From: G965247775 sp965247775
GTDB lineage: Bacteria > Chloroflexota > Dehalococcoidia > Bin125
Assembly (NCBI GenBank): GCA_965247775.1
Contig: OZ252031.1
Coordinates: 2,170,001-2,234,000, forward strand
DNA length: 64,000 bases
Direction of reading: 5' to 3'
This document shows, in pieces, positions 17,243 through 25,691 of the stretch. Both the position numbers and the translations under genes were made by a program. The first letter of the stretch is position 1. Every line of letters begins with the position of its first letter. Below the pieces are notes generated by a model. That model ran no database searches. It was given only the letters and a program-made list of their open reading frames with translations, and was not told the origin of the DNA.

Positions 17243-18236
17243 ATGGACTTTTGCAGAGCCCGACCAACCGCACGGAAGTTCACAACGGTCGAGAAAGCCT
17301 TCAAGGAGGTCGTCGACCGCGCCTTGTGCCGAGTCTCGCGGGACCCCTTCAACAGAATCAAAGCGGAGGGCAGCGCCAAAGCTGTGCGGCGGATCAATGG
17401 GGCCATGGCGCAGCTGGACAAGCTAAGACGACGGGAACAACCGAATTACTGCGACCCCGACGTGGCGCTGTTCTACGCTCAGTGGTATCTGCCCCGGCAG
17501 ATCAACGTCACCTACTCCGAAAGCGCTCGTATTCTGTGCCAACCCGAACGGTCGAACACGCAGAAGCTACAGGCTGGTGGACTTCGGCGCAGGTACCGGA
17601 GCGATGATCATTGGCCTGTCACTTGCGATCGCGACTCATGTGCGGCCTACGCACTGGCCCGAACTCATCGCGGTGTACCAGATCGACCGCCCTGCGATGC
17701 TGAAAATCGCGGACGATATCTGGAACGGCATCCGCGATGAGATGAATCATCATCAGCTGGATCTTGGCGGCTTGGACAAAGTCATGGGCAGAACGCAGAT
17801 CCAGTGTGTGCCGGTGGACGGAGAACTTGACCTCGAACACGTCAAACGTCGGCAAGATGCGGAACGGTGGCTCACGGCGATCCACGTGGTCTACGAGGAC
17901 CCGATGACGAAGATCAACGGCGAGATGCGATCGTTGTGTGACCGTCTAGACCCGCACGTGCGGATACGTACAGCGCCATCGTTCAAGAAGCGCTACTTGG
18001 GAGCAGAAGATGAACTGCGCCCCATCGATCGGTGCTTGGGGGGCAGCCTGTGCTTGGAGGGCAGCGCGCCGTGCATCACCTCGCTCAGGAGAGCCCTCCG
18101 GAATCGCACGGGCACGCCGCTGTCGGCGCTTGCGGACCGCTATCTGAACGGCGACGTGCGCTGGACAGGCAACGGCGGCGATGAGGCACCCTACGCAATG
18201 ACGGTCTGCGGGCCGGGAGTCAAACACCATGCCTGA
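17243..18236 (+). pseudogene. class I SAM-dependent methyltransferase-like gene with a frameshift
   Basis: The first frame (ATG 17243) encodes a helical region (FTTVEKAFKEVVDRALCRVS ... ALFYAQWYLPRQINVTYSE). Between about 17545 and 17570 the coding signal moves to another frame that continues RLVDFGAGTGAMIIGLSLA, a methyltransferase motif I, then ELIAVYQIDRPAMLKIADDI and WLTAIHVVYED, to the TGA at 18234-18236. Joined, it would be about 330 residues. The gene overlaps the next start by 8 bp (ATGCCTGA), so the two were co-translated. One indel only, so a sequencing error is possible. The exact methyltransferase family and target are unknown. Confidence 0.55.
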
Positions 18237-19173
18237 CGAACAGGCCACGATGCTGCCAGGATTCGAGCACGCTGATGTGCCTGCGACGATCCCCCGGACG
18301 GCGCGATCCGGCAGCGCCGACGTGGCATATCGGCCGGTTCAGCAGATCCTCACCGCGGCGACGGGATTCATCGAGGAGTACAACTACACGCTGAATCCGT
18401 ACTCGGGCTGCGCGTTCGGTTGCACGTATTGCTACGCGGCATTCTTCGCGCGCGACACGCAGCAGCGTGACACCTGGGGGAAGTGGGTTCGCGTCAAAGA
18501 GAACGCCGTCCAAGTTCTCCAGCGCCCCCGGCAGCGCGCGAAACTCGACGGCGCTCGTATCTACATGTCGTCCGTGACGGACCCGTATCAGCCGGTCGAG
18601 AGAGAGCTGGAACTCACACGAGGCCTCCTGGAGATCATGGCGGATGGGCATACTCCCAAACTGGTCGTGCAGACTCGGTCTCCCCTGGTAGCCCGGGACG
18701 TCGATTTGTTCGAGAAGATCCGGAACAACGGCGGACAGGTGCAGGCCAATATGACCGTGACGACGGATGACGAGCCTGTGCGGAAGACGTTTGAGCCGTC
18801 GTGCCCCTCGAATGCTCGCCGGATTGAGGCGATCCGTGAGGTGCACGATGCCGGCGTACAGTCGTGCATCACGCTCACGCCCTTGCTGTGGTGCGAGGAT
18901 GTGGACGCGTTCGCCGAGTCGCTGCTGGCGACGGGGATCACGCGGTTCATCGTGCAGCCGTTTCGGTTCGGTGCGGGGAAGTTCGTGGCGCAGACGCGCG
19001 AGGGGGCGCTCGACCTGATGGCGACGAAACTGGACTGTGCGCGCCATCCCAAGATCGTCGAGCGTGAGTACATGAAGCGCTACCGCGAGGCTCGGGCCGA
19101 GCTGCGCCGGCGTCTGCGCGAGGCGGAGGCCTGGCTCGGCGAGGAGCGCGAGGGCTTCGCGCCGCCCTTCTAG
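18229..19173 (+). CDS. radical SAM protein, SPL/Rv2578c-like
   Basis: 314 residues. The radical SAM cluster motif is Cys61-x3-Cys65-x2-Cys68 (GCAFGCTYCYAAFFARD), and the surrounding NYTLNPYSG...YCYA plus WGKWVRVKENA and IYMSSVTDPYQPVE are the pattern of the spore-photoproduct-lyase-like/Rv2578c group. It binds a [4Fe-4S] cluster and S-adenosylmethionine. The natural reaction of this subgroup is not established; its relatives include a DNA photoproduct repair enzyme. It overlaps the methyltransferase gene by 8 bp and lies 111 bp upstream of the OGG1-like glycosylase, suggesting a DNA-related role. Confidence 0.85.
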   Translation: MPDEQATMLPGFEHADVPATIPRTARSGSADVAYRPVQQILTAATGFIEEYNYTLNPYSGCAFGCTYCYAAFFARDTQQRDTWGKWVRVKENAVQVLQRPRQRAKLDGARIYMSSVTDPYQPVERELELTRGLLEIMADGHTPKLVVQTRSPLVARDVDLFEKIRNNGGQVQANMTVTTDDEPVRKTFEPSCPSNARRIEAIREVHDAGVQSCITLTPLLWCEDVDAFAESLLATGITRFIVQPFRFGAGKFVAQTREGALDLMATKLDCARHPKIVEREYMKRYREARAELRRRLREAEAWLGEEREGFAPPF

Positions 19174-19284
19174 AAATCCGCGGGCATGACTTCTGCTCTC
19201 GATGGCGCGCGCGCCGTAGTCATCGGCGGCGGCGGCACCGGCACCGACATGGTCGAGCGCGTCTCGATAGCGAGGAGGGCCAGC

Positions 19285-20229
19285 ATGTCGCGCTTGCCCG
19301 CCCGCAGCCTCACACTGGAACTCTCCTGGCTCCAATCGCAGGCCTTTCGCTGGATTGAGCGGGACGGCTGGTTCTACGGCATCGTGAAGGGCAAGCTGAT
19401 CAAGGTCCGCCAGTCCGGAGGAGGGATCGAGTTCCACAGCGACGCGCCCGAAGAGTCCGTGCGGTCCGATGTCGAGACCTACTTCCGCCTGGACCAGGAC
19501 ATCGAGTCAGTCCACGACGCCCTGTGCCGGGCGGACAACATCATGGGCAGCGGCACCATGGACAGGCTGATCGACCGGTACGTCGGCATACGGGTGCTGC
19601 GTCAGGACCCCTGGGAGTGCCTAGTCTCCTACATCTGCTCCCAAAACGCCGGGATCAAGAGCATCACTACTATGGTGAACAAGCTGGCAGACCGCTGCGG
19701 CGATACCCTCACCCTGGACGGCGTGACGTGCAAGTCCTTCCCGACGCCGAAGAGCTTACTCAAGGCTGGCGAGGCCGGATTGGAAGGTTTGGGGTTGGGG
19801 TTGGACCGCGCAAGACTAATTGTTGAGGTCGCCAGGGACGTAACTAAAGACAAACTGGATTTGAACGCCTTAGCCGACATGCCCTATGAGCACGCCAGGG
19901 ACCGCCTGATGCGCTACCGCGGCATCGGTCCGAAGATCGCCAATTGCGTCTGCCTCTTCGCCCTCGATAAGCCCGGGGCTGTTCCCGTGGACAGGCGTAT
20001 AGCCGCTGGGCTGTTGGAGCATTACGGAAAGAACTGGATCCGTGAGAAGAACAACCCGGTGCTGTCACTGTGGGCCCGGCAATACTTCGACGGTGACGCG
20101 CGTCATTCCTCCCATATATATCCCTCCCGCCACCGCGCCGCGGGCGTGTGGACCCGGAAATACTTCGGCGCCCACGCGGGCTACGCCAGTCAACTGTTGT
20201 TTCTCGACCAATTTCAGAATGCCCGCTGA
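19285..20229 (+). CDS. ogg: 8-oxoguanine DNA glycosylase/AP lyase, OGG1-like
   Basis: 314 residues from ATG 19285, chosen because GAGGAGGG lies 5 nt upstream. It has both OGG1 parts: an N-terminal beta domain (SQAFRWIERDGWFYGIV, VRQSGGGIEFHS) and the HhH-GPD domain with CSQNAGIKSITTMVNKL. The hairpin YRGIGPKIANCVCLFALDKP carries the Schiff-base Lys217, and AVPVDRRI the catalytic Asp236. It excises 8-oxoguanine paired with cytosine. The frame is open upstream to 19186 and encodes ARAVVIGGGGTGTDM, a dinucleotide-binding scrap that resembles the start of a FAD oxidoreductase and is probably unrelated debris. Confidence 0.9.
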   Translation: MSRLPARSLTLELSWLQSQAFRWIERDGWFYGIVKGKLIKVRQSGGGIEFHSDAPEESVRSDVETYFRLDQDIESVHDALCRADNIMGSGTMDRLIDRYVGIRVLRQDPWECLVSYICSQNAGIKSITTMVNKLADRCGDTLTLDGVTCKSFPTPKSLLKAGEAGLEGLGLGLDRARLIVEVARDVTKDKLDLNALADMPYEHARDRLMRYRGIGPKIANCVCLFALDKPGAVPVDRRIAAGLLEHYGKNWIREKNNPVLSLWARQYFDGDARHSSHIYPSRHRAAGVWTRKYFGAHAGYASQLLFLDQFQNAR

Positions 20230-20602
20230 CACTCAGCCCCGTCGGGGCATGCGGAGCCCCACCGAGGATATCGCAGCCGAACTCCACCCGAACGGCGAGA
20301 CGTACAAGGCGCTCGAAGAGATCGATAAGCGGGATGAAGCCGCTATCGGGGAACGCGCCCGGCGGCTGGCCAAGGCGGCCGCCATCCGATGCGCCGGCGG
20401 CACCCGCCGCCGGGCCATGCCCATCCGGCGTGATCGCGACCACGCCGACCGCTGGCAAGGGCACGACGCCTCAGAGAAGACCCTGGCGAATTTCGCTTCA
20501 GCGAGCTTCGCATCGACCGGCCGGAATGGGACGAAGGGCCAGGGTGAACACGGTCGCGGAGGGCTACAGTGGGGGCATGAGGCAGGCGACGGGCAACCGT
20601 AA
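20219..20602 (+). CDS. hypothetical protein, possibly degenerate
   Basis: 127 codons from an ATG at 20219 that overlaps the end of the glycosylase gene by 11 bp. The first half (SPTEDIAAELHPNGETYKAL, EEIDKRDEAAIGERARRLAK) is charged, helical and protein-like. The second half is arginine-rich and unlikely as protein. In a different frame near 20470-20545 a coding-like EDPGEFRFSELRIDRPEW stretch ends at a TGA, suggesting that the original gene was frameshifted and ended there. Not recognised. It closes the island before the AmrS gene, whose start it overlaps. Confidence 0.3.
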   Translation: MPADTQPRRGMRSPTEDIAAELHPNGETYKALEEIDKRDEAAIGERARRLAKAAAIRCAGGTRRRAMPIRRDRDHADRWQGHDASEKTLANFASASFASTGRNGTKGQGEHGRGGLQWGHEAGDGQP

Positions 20603-21686
20603 GGTGGCGGGCGGCGTGGTGCCGACGCGGTACTGGCAGACGCTGCCGGATGGGCGGGTGCAGTGCGATGTGTGTCCGCGGGCGTGCGGGCTGCGGGAGG
20701 GGCAGCGGGGCTTCTGCTTCGTGCGGGCGAACCAGGGCGGAGCGATCGTGCTGACGACGTACGGGCGGTCGAGCGGGTACTGCGTGGACCCGATTGAGAA
20801 GAAGCCGCTGAACCACTTCCTGCCGGGGACGCCGGTGCTGTCGTTCGGGACGGCGGGGTGCAACCTGGGCTGTCGTTTTTGCCAGAACTGGGACATCAGC
20901 ACGTCGCGGGAGATGGACACGCTGGCGGACCAGGCGACGCCGGAAGCGATCGCGCGGGCGGCGATGGATCTCGGGTGCCGCAGCGTGGCGTTCACGTACA
21001 ACGACCCCGTGATCTTCCACGAGTACGCGATCGACGTGGCGGCGGCGTGCCGGGCGCGCGGGATCAAGGCCGTGGCGGTGACGGCGGGGTACGTCTGCGC
21101 GGCGCCGCGGGAAGAGTTCTACCGGCACATGGACGCGGCGAACATCGATCTGAAGGGCTTCACGGAGGACTTCTACCGATCGGTTTCGTACGCGCACCTG
21201 CAGCCGGTGCTCGAGACGCTGGAGTACGTCCACGACGAGACGGACGTGTGGCTGGAGGTCACGACGTTGCTGATCCCCGGCCTCAACGACTCCGGCCGCG
21301 AGGTGGAGGCGCTGAGCCGCTGGCTGCACGACCACCTGGGCCCGCACGTGCCGCTGCACTTCACCGCCTTCCACCCGGACTGGAAGATGCTGGATCGTCC
21401 GCGGACGCCGCCGGAGACGCTGTCACGGGCGCGGCGGATTGCGATGGAGAACGGGTTGCACGCGGTCTACACGGGGAACGTGCACGACCCGGTGGGCCAG
21501 AGCACGGTCTGCGCGGGCTGCGGGCTGACGATCATCGGGCGGGACGGGTACACGATCACGGCCTGGCGGCTGAGCGACGAGGGACGCTGCGCGGGCTGCG
21601 ACACCCCCTGCCCGGGCGCGTTCGAGGGGGGGCCGGGGGAGTGGGGCGCACGGCGGCTGCCGGTGCGCCTGGCGGAGTACGCCTAG
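20577..21686 (+). CDS. amrS: AmmeMemoRadiSam system radical SAM enzyme
   Basis: 369 residues from ATG 20577. It contains an N-terminal cysteine set (Cys30, Cys33, Cys37, Cys47; CDVCPRACGLREGQRGFC), then SSGYCVDPIEKKPLNHFLPG, and the radical SAM motif Cys95-x3-Cys99-x2-Cys102 (AGCNLGCRFCQNWDIS). IEKKPLNHF and VAFTYNDPVIFHEYA are characteristic of the AmrS group related to pyruvate-formate-lyase activases. A C-terminal extension has further cysteines (CAGCG, CAGCDTPCPGAF). Partner genes AmrA (AMMECR1) and AmrB (Memo) are not in the window. Reaction unknown for this system. Confidence 0.88.
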   Translation: MRQATGNRKVAGGVVPTRYWQTLPDGRVQCDVCPRACGLREGQRGFCFVRANQGGAIVLTTYGRSSGYCVDPIEKKPLNHFLPGTPVLSFGTAGCNLGCRFCQNWDISTSREMDTLADQATPEAIARAAMDLGCRSVAFTYNDPVIFHEYAIDVAAACRARGIKAVAVTAGYVCAAPREEFYRHMDAANIDLKGFTEDFYRSVSYAHLQPVLETLEYVHDETDVWLEVTTLLIPGLNDSGREVEALSRWLHDHLGPHVPLHFTAFHPDWKMLDRPRTPPETLSRARRIAMENGLHAVYTGNVHDPVGQSTVCAGCGLTIIGRDGYTITAWRLSDEGRCAGCDTPCPGAFEGGPGEWGARRLPVRLAEYA

Positions 21687-21821
21687 GGGGACGGGGCCGC
21701 CGCAGGGAGACCGAGCGGGCCAGTGCGGCGGGGAGGGAGTGCGCGAGCGGGAGGCCCGTGTCGATGCGGTGGAAGCGCGTGGGCGGTGGGGCGGTGAAGG
21801 CGTGGAAGGATTCACGCTGGG

Positions 21822-21956
21822 CTTCTTGACCTTGTGGGCGCGGGGGCCGGCGAGGACGACGTAGCTGATGTGGGTCTGGAGGAGGCGCGGGGACGGGTCG
21901 TCCGCGCCACGGGGGGCGGACTCGAGGAGCCATTGGATGTGGTCGGGAACGCTCAC
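21822..21956 (-). pseudogene. 5' fragment of an APH-type kinase gene
   Basis: From a GTG at 21956 about 45 codons read VSVPDHIQWLLESAPR, then RLLQTHISYVVLAGPRAHKVKKP, which matches the N-terminus of bacterial aminoglycoside-phosphotransferase-like proteins, often fused to an AAA domain (SYVFLAGDxVYKVKKP includes the ATP-binding lysine). After KKP the similarity stops and other frames take over. The remaining several hundred residues are absent. The 21687-22011 interval holds nothing else recognised. Confidence 0.55.
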
Positions 21957-22011
21957 GATCGCAGCGTACGAGCGCGGGGGCGGGGGGGCGTCGGGCGGGG
22001 GACCGAGTTCG

Positions 22012-22425
22012 TCAGGCGGGGTCGTTCGGCGCGGCGGCGTCGACCTGATCGAGGCGACGGAGGAGGCCCCCGGCGCCTTCGACGGCGGCGCCGAGGGCCG
22101 TAAGGCGGCGGCGGAGGTCGCGGTCGGAGGTGATGACGAGGATGTCCTGCGGGTCGGGGTCCGCCTCGACCTCCTCAACGATGCGGTCGTCGGCCGCATC
22201 GGGGCCGCCGCGCCGGGCGTAGAGAACGAGGACGCCGTGGTGGCGTCCCGCAGCGACGTCGGGGAGGGGGCGACCGTCGAGGACGAGAACGAGGCCGGCC
22301 TGATCGGTTGCGGCGAGGGCCTGGAGGCGACGCAGGAGGCGGCGGGCGGCGCCGTCGCGGTCGCGCCACCAGCCATCGGGGCGGCTGCCGATGACGTTCA
22401 TCCCGTCGACGATAAGGCGGGGCAT
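22012..22425 (-). CDS. NYN domain (YacP/PIN-like) RNA nuclease
   Basis: 137 residues, single domain. It begins with LIVDGMNVIGSR, the NYN/YacP first acidic motif (Asp7, Asn10), has VLVLDGRPLP, DAADDRIVEEVEAD and the C-terminal VITSDRDLRRRL, giving the cluster of acidic residues that binds metal in PIN-like nucleases. The family includes the RNase Rae1/YacP, which cleaves ribosome-associated mRNA. Here there are no adjacent ribosomal or tRNA genes. It starts 21 bp upstream of the acyl-CoA dehydrogenase stop on the same strand but is probably an independent unit. Confidence 0.8.
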   Translation of the reverse strand: MPRLIVDGMNVIGSRPDGWWRDRDGAARRLLRRLQALAATDQAGLVLVLDGRPLPDVAAGRHHGVLVLYARRGGPDAADDRIVEEVEADPDPQDILVITSDRDLRRRLTALGAAVEGAGGLLRRLDQVDAAAPNDPA

Positions 22426-22446
22426 GAGGTCAGACTCGCGGGGGGC

Positions 22447-23631
22447 TCACGAGCGGGGCAGGCCGAGGCCACGGGTGGCGATGATGTTGCGCTGGATCTC
22501 GTTGCTGCCGCTGTAGATGGTGGTGGGCACGGAGATGAGATGGCCCTCGGGGAACTCGCCACCGTAGGGGGCGCGGGGGTCGCCGGGCCGGAGCTGGCCG
22601 GCGAGGCCGAGAAGGTTGAGGCCGAAGTTGAAGATGCGCTGGCCGAGTTCGGACTGGTAGACCTTGCCGACGGAGGCCTCGTAGTTGGCGACGCCACCGC
22701 GGGCCTGGATGTCGCCGATGCGGTAGCCGAGGTAGCGGCCGACGTTGTTGGCCACGACGAGGTCGGCGAGGGCGTTGCGGTAGCGGGCGCGGCGGGCGGG
22801 GGCGCCGTCACGGAGGTCCTGCGCGAGGAGTTCCAGGGTGCGGCGCTGGGAGGCGGTGGGGCCGATGCCGGAACGTTCGTAGTCGAGCAGGGTCATACCG
22901 ACGTACCAACCGCGGTTCTCCTCGCCAACGCGGTTCCCGGCGGGGACGCGGACGTCCTCGAAGAAGACTTCGTTGAAGTGGTGGTGAGAGGCCATGTTGA
23001 TGAGGGGGCGGATGGTGACGCCGGGGGTGTTCTTGAGATCGTCGATGATGAGGAAGCTGATGCCCTTGTGTTTGGGGGCGTCGGGGTCCGTGCGGACGAG
23101 GCAGAACATCTGATTGGCGCGGTGGCCGCCGGAGGTCCAGATCTTGGAGCCGTTGATGACGTAGTCGTCGCCGTCGCGGACGGCGCGGGTCTGGAGGGAG
23201 GCGAGGTCGGAGCCGGAGCCGGGTTCGCTGTAGCCCTGGCACCAGACATCCCGGCCGCTGGTGATGCCGGGCAGGTAGCGGGCCCGCTGATCGTCGTTGC
23301 CGTGGATGATGAGGGTCGGGCCGATCATGCCCACGCCGAAGCTGCGGGTGCCGGTGTCGGGGGCGCCGAAGTAGCCGAACTCCTCGCTGAAGACCATCTG
23401 CTCGTAGATGGAGGCACCGAGACCGCCGTATTCGGTGGGCCAGGCGGGGGCGATCCAGCCGCGCTCGGCGAGCTTGGCGTTGAAGGTCTCGGCTTCGTCC
23501 CAGGCGACCTCGATGGCGGCGGCGGCGGCGACGCCGGTATAGCCGCGGCCGGACTCGCCCAGGTGCTGCTTGAGGAAGGCGCGGACCTCGCGGCGGAGCG
23601 CCTCCTCCTTCTCGCCGAATCGTAGGTCCAT
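22447..23631 (-). CDS. acyl-CoA dehydrogenase
   Basis: 394 residues from ATG 23631 with AGGAGGACACC upstream. Clear acyl-CoA dehydrogenase: GWIAPAWPTEYGGLGAS, GIMG-like WCQGYSEPGSGSDLASLQT loop, YVINGSKIWTSGGHRANQMF, DVRVPAGNRVGEENRGWYVG and the C-terminal TTIYSGSNEIQRNIIATRGLGLPR. This arrangement is typical of the large actinobacterial/Chloroflexota family used for branched or steroid-derived acyl-CoAs. FAD-dependent. Substrate not predictable. Confidence 0.9.
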   Translation of the reverse strand: MDLRFGEKEEALRREVRAFLKQHLGESGRGYTGVAAAAAIEVAWDEAETFNAKLAERGWIAPAWPTEYGGLGASIYEQMVFSEEFGYFGAPDTGTRSFGVGMIGPTLIIHGNDDQRARYLPGITSGRDVWCQGYSEPGSGSDLASLQTRAVRDGDDYVINGSKIWTSGGHRANQMFCLVRTDPDAPKHKGISFLIIDDLKNTPGVTIRPLINMASHHHFNEVFFEDVRVPAGNRVGEENRGWYVGMTLLDYERSGIGPTASQRRTLELLAQDLRDGAPARRARYRNALADLVVANNVGRYLGYRIGDIQARGGVANYEASVGKVYQSELGQRIFNFGLNLLGLAGQLRPGDPRAPYGGEFPEGHLISVPTTIYSGSNEIQRNIIATRGLGLPRS

Positions 23632-23984
23632 GGGTGTCCTCCTCCGGGACGGGTGAGTCCGGCCTGCGCATGCTACCGCCGCCCGGGGGCGGGGACGAGG
23701 ACGGTGGCGGCGAGGCGGACGGGCCGGGGCGATCGGGGGGGAGCGCACGGAGAGCGAGGTCCAAGCGGGGCCGCCGATCGGCCCTTGAATGCACGGTCAA
23801 GGCGCAGGGGGTCGTTGCATGTGTGTCAGGGGGAAGGCCGGCCTCGCTGTCGGCGTGGTGGGGGGTGGGAGCATGGATCGCGGCGGCGTGCTCGGGCGGA
23901 GGCTCCGATGGGGGGAGCGGGACGCGGAGGCGGCGCCACCGGTCGTGGATGCAGGGGGCGAGGCGGCGGGGTCGAGAGCATGAG

Positions 23985-24170
23985 GCCTCCGGACGAGGGC
24001 GAGGCGACGGGGGCCGGGGGCGGGGGGACGGTGTGGGACATCTTCGGGTGCGGCGTGTCGGGGGGAGGCTGGCGGGGAGTCAGGTGGTGGTGGTGCACGG
24101 GAACCATTTCTGGTTCGCGTGGGCGGCGTTCTTCCCGGACACGGAACTGATCAAGCTGGAAGCATACGAA
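23985..24170 (+). pseudogene. 3' remnant of a DUF3179 gene
   Basis: One frame encodes TVWDIFGCGVSGG and, after a shift near 24065, another encodes RLAGSQVVVVHGNHFWFAWAAF followed by FPDTELIKLEAY. Together they match the conserved end of DUF3179 proteins (GSxWDxxGxAxxGPLxGxxL...HxxxFWFAWAAFxPDT). Nothing of the other roughly 250 residues remains. The 23632-23984 interval upstream shows no recognisable coding signal. Confidence 0.6.
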
Positions 24171-24200
24171 CAGCCGGGCCGCCGTCGAAGCGCGGCCTAT

Positions 24201-24235
24201 ACTCCCCGTAAGCCTTGCTTACGGGGAGTTCTTTT
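24201..24235 (+). promoter_or_regulatory. perfect 13-bp hairpin that buries the Shine-Dalgarno of the SRPBCC gene
   Basis: Bases 24201-24213 pair perfectly with 24217-24229 around a CTT loop (arm ACTCCCCGTAAGC), followed by TCTTTT and then the ATG at 24236. The only ribosome-binding-like sequence, GGGGAG at 24223-24228, lies inside the right arm. In RNA this would be an attenuator or intrinsic terminator shape and would hide the ribosome binding site. It may end transcription from upstream, or control translation of the following gene. Confidence 0.6.
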
Positions 24236-24673
24236 ATGGCCATCGACGTCGTGAACGAGATCGTGATCGGGCGGGGGCGCGCGGAGGTGGCGGCGTACGC
24301 GATGGAAGCGGCGAACGATTCGACGTGGATTCGGGCGATCAAGGAGGCGTCGGTGGTGAGAGGCGGTGAGGTGGTGCAGGGAGCGCGGGTGGCGCGGCGG
24401 GCGTCGATGCTGGGGCGGTCGATCCGGTACGTGCACGAGGTGGCGGAGCTGGCGCCGGGCCGGGTGCTGGATATGCGGGCCGTGGATGGGCCGTTCGCGA
24501 TGGCGACGCGCTACGAGTTCGAGGATGCGGGGGAGGGGCGGACGCGGGTGCGGATCCGCAATCGAGGCGGGCCGGGCGGGCCGCTGCGGCTGCTGGACCC
24601 GCTGATGGGGCGGGTAGTGCGGCGGCAGGTGGGGAAGGACCTGGGGCGGCTGAAGGTGATCCTGGAGGCCTAG
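24236..24673 (+). CDS. SRPBCC (START/polyketide cyclase-like) family protein
   Basis: 145 residues from ATG 24236. The pattern fits a helix-grip SRPBCC domain: an N-terminal strand (IDVVNEIVIGRGRAEVAAYA), NDSTWIRAIKEA, then paired strands ARRASMLGRSIRYVHEVAEL, and VLDMRAVDGPFAMATRYEFED, GRTRVRIRNRGG, and a long C-terminal helix (LMGRVVRRQVGKDLGRLKVIL). These proteins bind hydrophobic ligands or modulate stress; function unknown. Its TAG shares the palindrome CTAG (24670-24673) with the stop of the convergent dehydrogenase gene. Confidence 0.8.
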   Translation: MAIDVVNEIVIGRGRAEVAAYAMEAANDSTWIRAIKEASVVRGGEVVQGARVARRASMLGRSIRYVHEVAELAPGRVLDMRAVDGPFAMATRYEFEDAGEGRTRVRIRNRGGPGGPLRLLDPLMGRVVRRQVGKDLGRLKVILEA

Positions 24674-25557
24674 CGGTTGAGGGCGGCCAGGCCCTCCAAC
24701 ACGCGGCAGACGGCGGCGGTGTCCTGGGCTTCGAGGCCCTGGGCCATGGCGGCGGTGTAGATGCCGGCACTGGCATGGAAGAGGGGGGTGGGGCTGCCGA
24801 GGGCGGTGGCGAAGGCGGCGATGATGCGCATGTCCTTCTGCCAGACGGCGACCTTCATGGTGGCGGCGGTGTAGTCGTCGTCGACCATCATGGGGCCGCG
24901 GACCTCGAACATGCGGGAATTGCCGGCGCCGTCCTTGATGACGTCGTAGATGAGTTCCGGGTCGAGGCCGGCCTTCATGCCCAGGACCATGGCCTCGGCG
25001 GCGGCGACGTTGTGGATGGCGACGAGGTGGTTGGCGACGTACTTCATGCGGCTGCCGTTGCCGAACTCGCCGACGTAGAAGCCGGAGCGGGCGAAGCCGG
25101 GGACGATCTCCTGGCACTCGCGGGCGGCAGCTTCATCACCGCTGAAGTAGACGGAGAGGTCGCGGTTGAGGGCCTGGGCGCCGGTGCCGCTGAGGGGGGT
25201 GTCGAGCATGGTGAGGCCGGCCTGAGCGAGGGCGTCACGGTTGCGGACCTTGTCGTCGATTGGGAGGGTGGAGCACTCCATGACGATCGTGGCGGAAGCG
25301 CCGGCGGCGGCGATGCCGCTCCGGCCGGAGACGACGTCGTCGAGGACAGCGCTGCTGGGGAGGGAGGTGAGAACGATGTCTGAGGCGAGAGCGACCGCGC
25401 CGGGGGAGGCCGCGACGTCGCCGCCACGGGCGGCGAGTTCGGCGTTGCGGGCGGGATCGACGTCGTAGCCGGTGACGGGGTAGCCGGCGTCGAGGAAGTT
25501 GGCGGAGATCGCGCCACCCATGATGCCCAAGCCGACCACACCGATGCGTTTGCTCAC
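24670..25557 (-). CDS. beta-hydroxyacid dehydrogenase family NAD(P)-dependent oxidoreductase
   Basis: 295 residues from a GTG at 25557 with AAGGAGGATCGCC upstream. Family signatures: N-terminal Rossmann motif GVVGLGIMGGAISANFLDAGY, the substrate-binding DTPLSGTGAQALNRDLSVYFSG, and the catalytic lysine Lys172 in GNGSRMKYVANHL. This is the 3-hydroxyisobutyrate / tartronate semialdehyde / glyoxylate reductase family. It oxidises or reduces a small beta-hydroxyacid with NAD(P). Exact substrate not predictable. Confidence 0.88.
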   Translation of the reverse strand: MSKRIGVVGLGIMGGAISANFLDAGYPVTGYDVDPARNAELAARGGDVAASPGAVALASDIVLTSLPSSAVLDDVVSGRSGIAAAGASATIVMECSTLPIDDKVRNRDALAQAGLTMLDTPLSGTGAQALNRDLSVYFSGDEAAARECQEIVPGFARSGFYVGEFGNGSRMKYVANHLVAIHNVAAAEAMVLGMKAGLDPELIYDVIKDGAGNSRMFEVRGPMMVDDDYTAATMKVAVWQKDMRIIAAFATALGSPTPLFHASAGIYTAAMAQGLEAQDTAAVCRVLEGLAALNR

Positions 25558-25691
25558 GGCGATCCTCCTTGCGGCGCGGCGCTGGCGATCCACCGCTTTG
25601 CGCGGCGGGGGCGCGCCAAGCGCGCCGATGCGCCAGAGTAGCCACAACCGATCGAGGGGCAAAGGCGGCTCACTCGAGACGAGGCAGCGCG

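Noticed and set aside
17078..20602. Island as a prophage or integrative element
   Set aside because: No integrase, phage structural gene, tRNA target or flanking att repeat was found.
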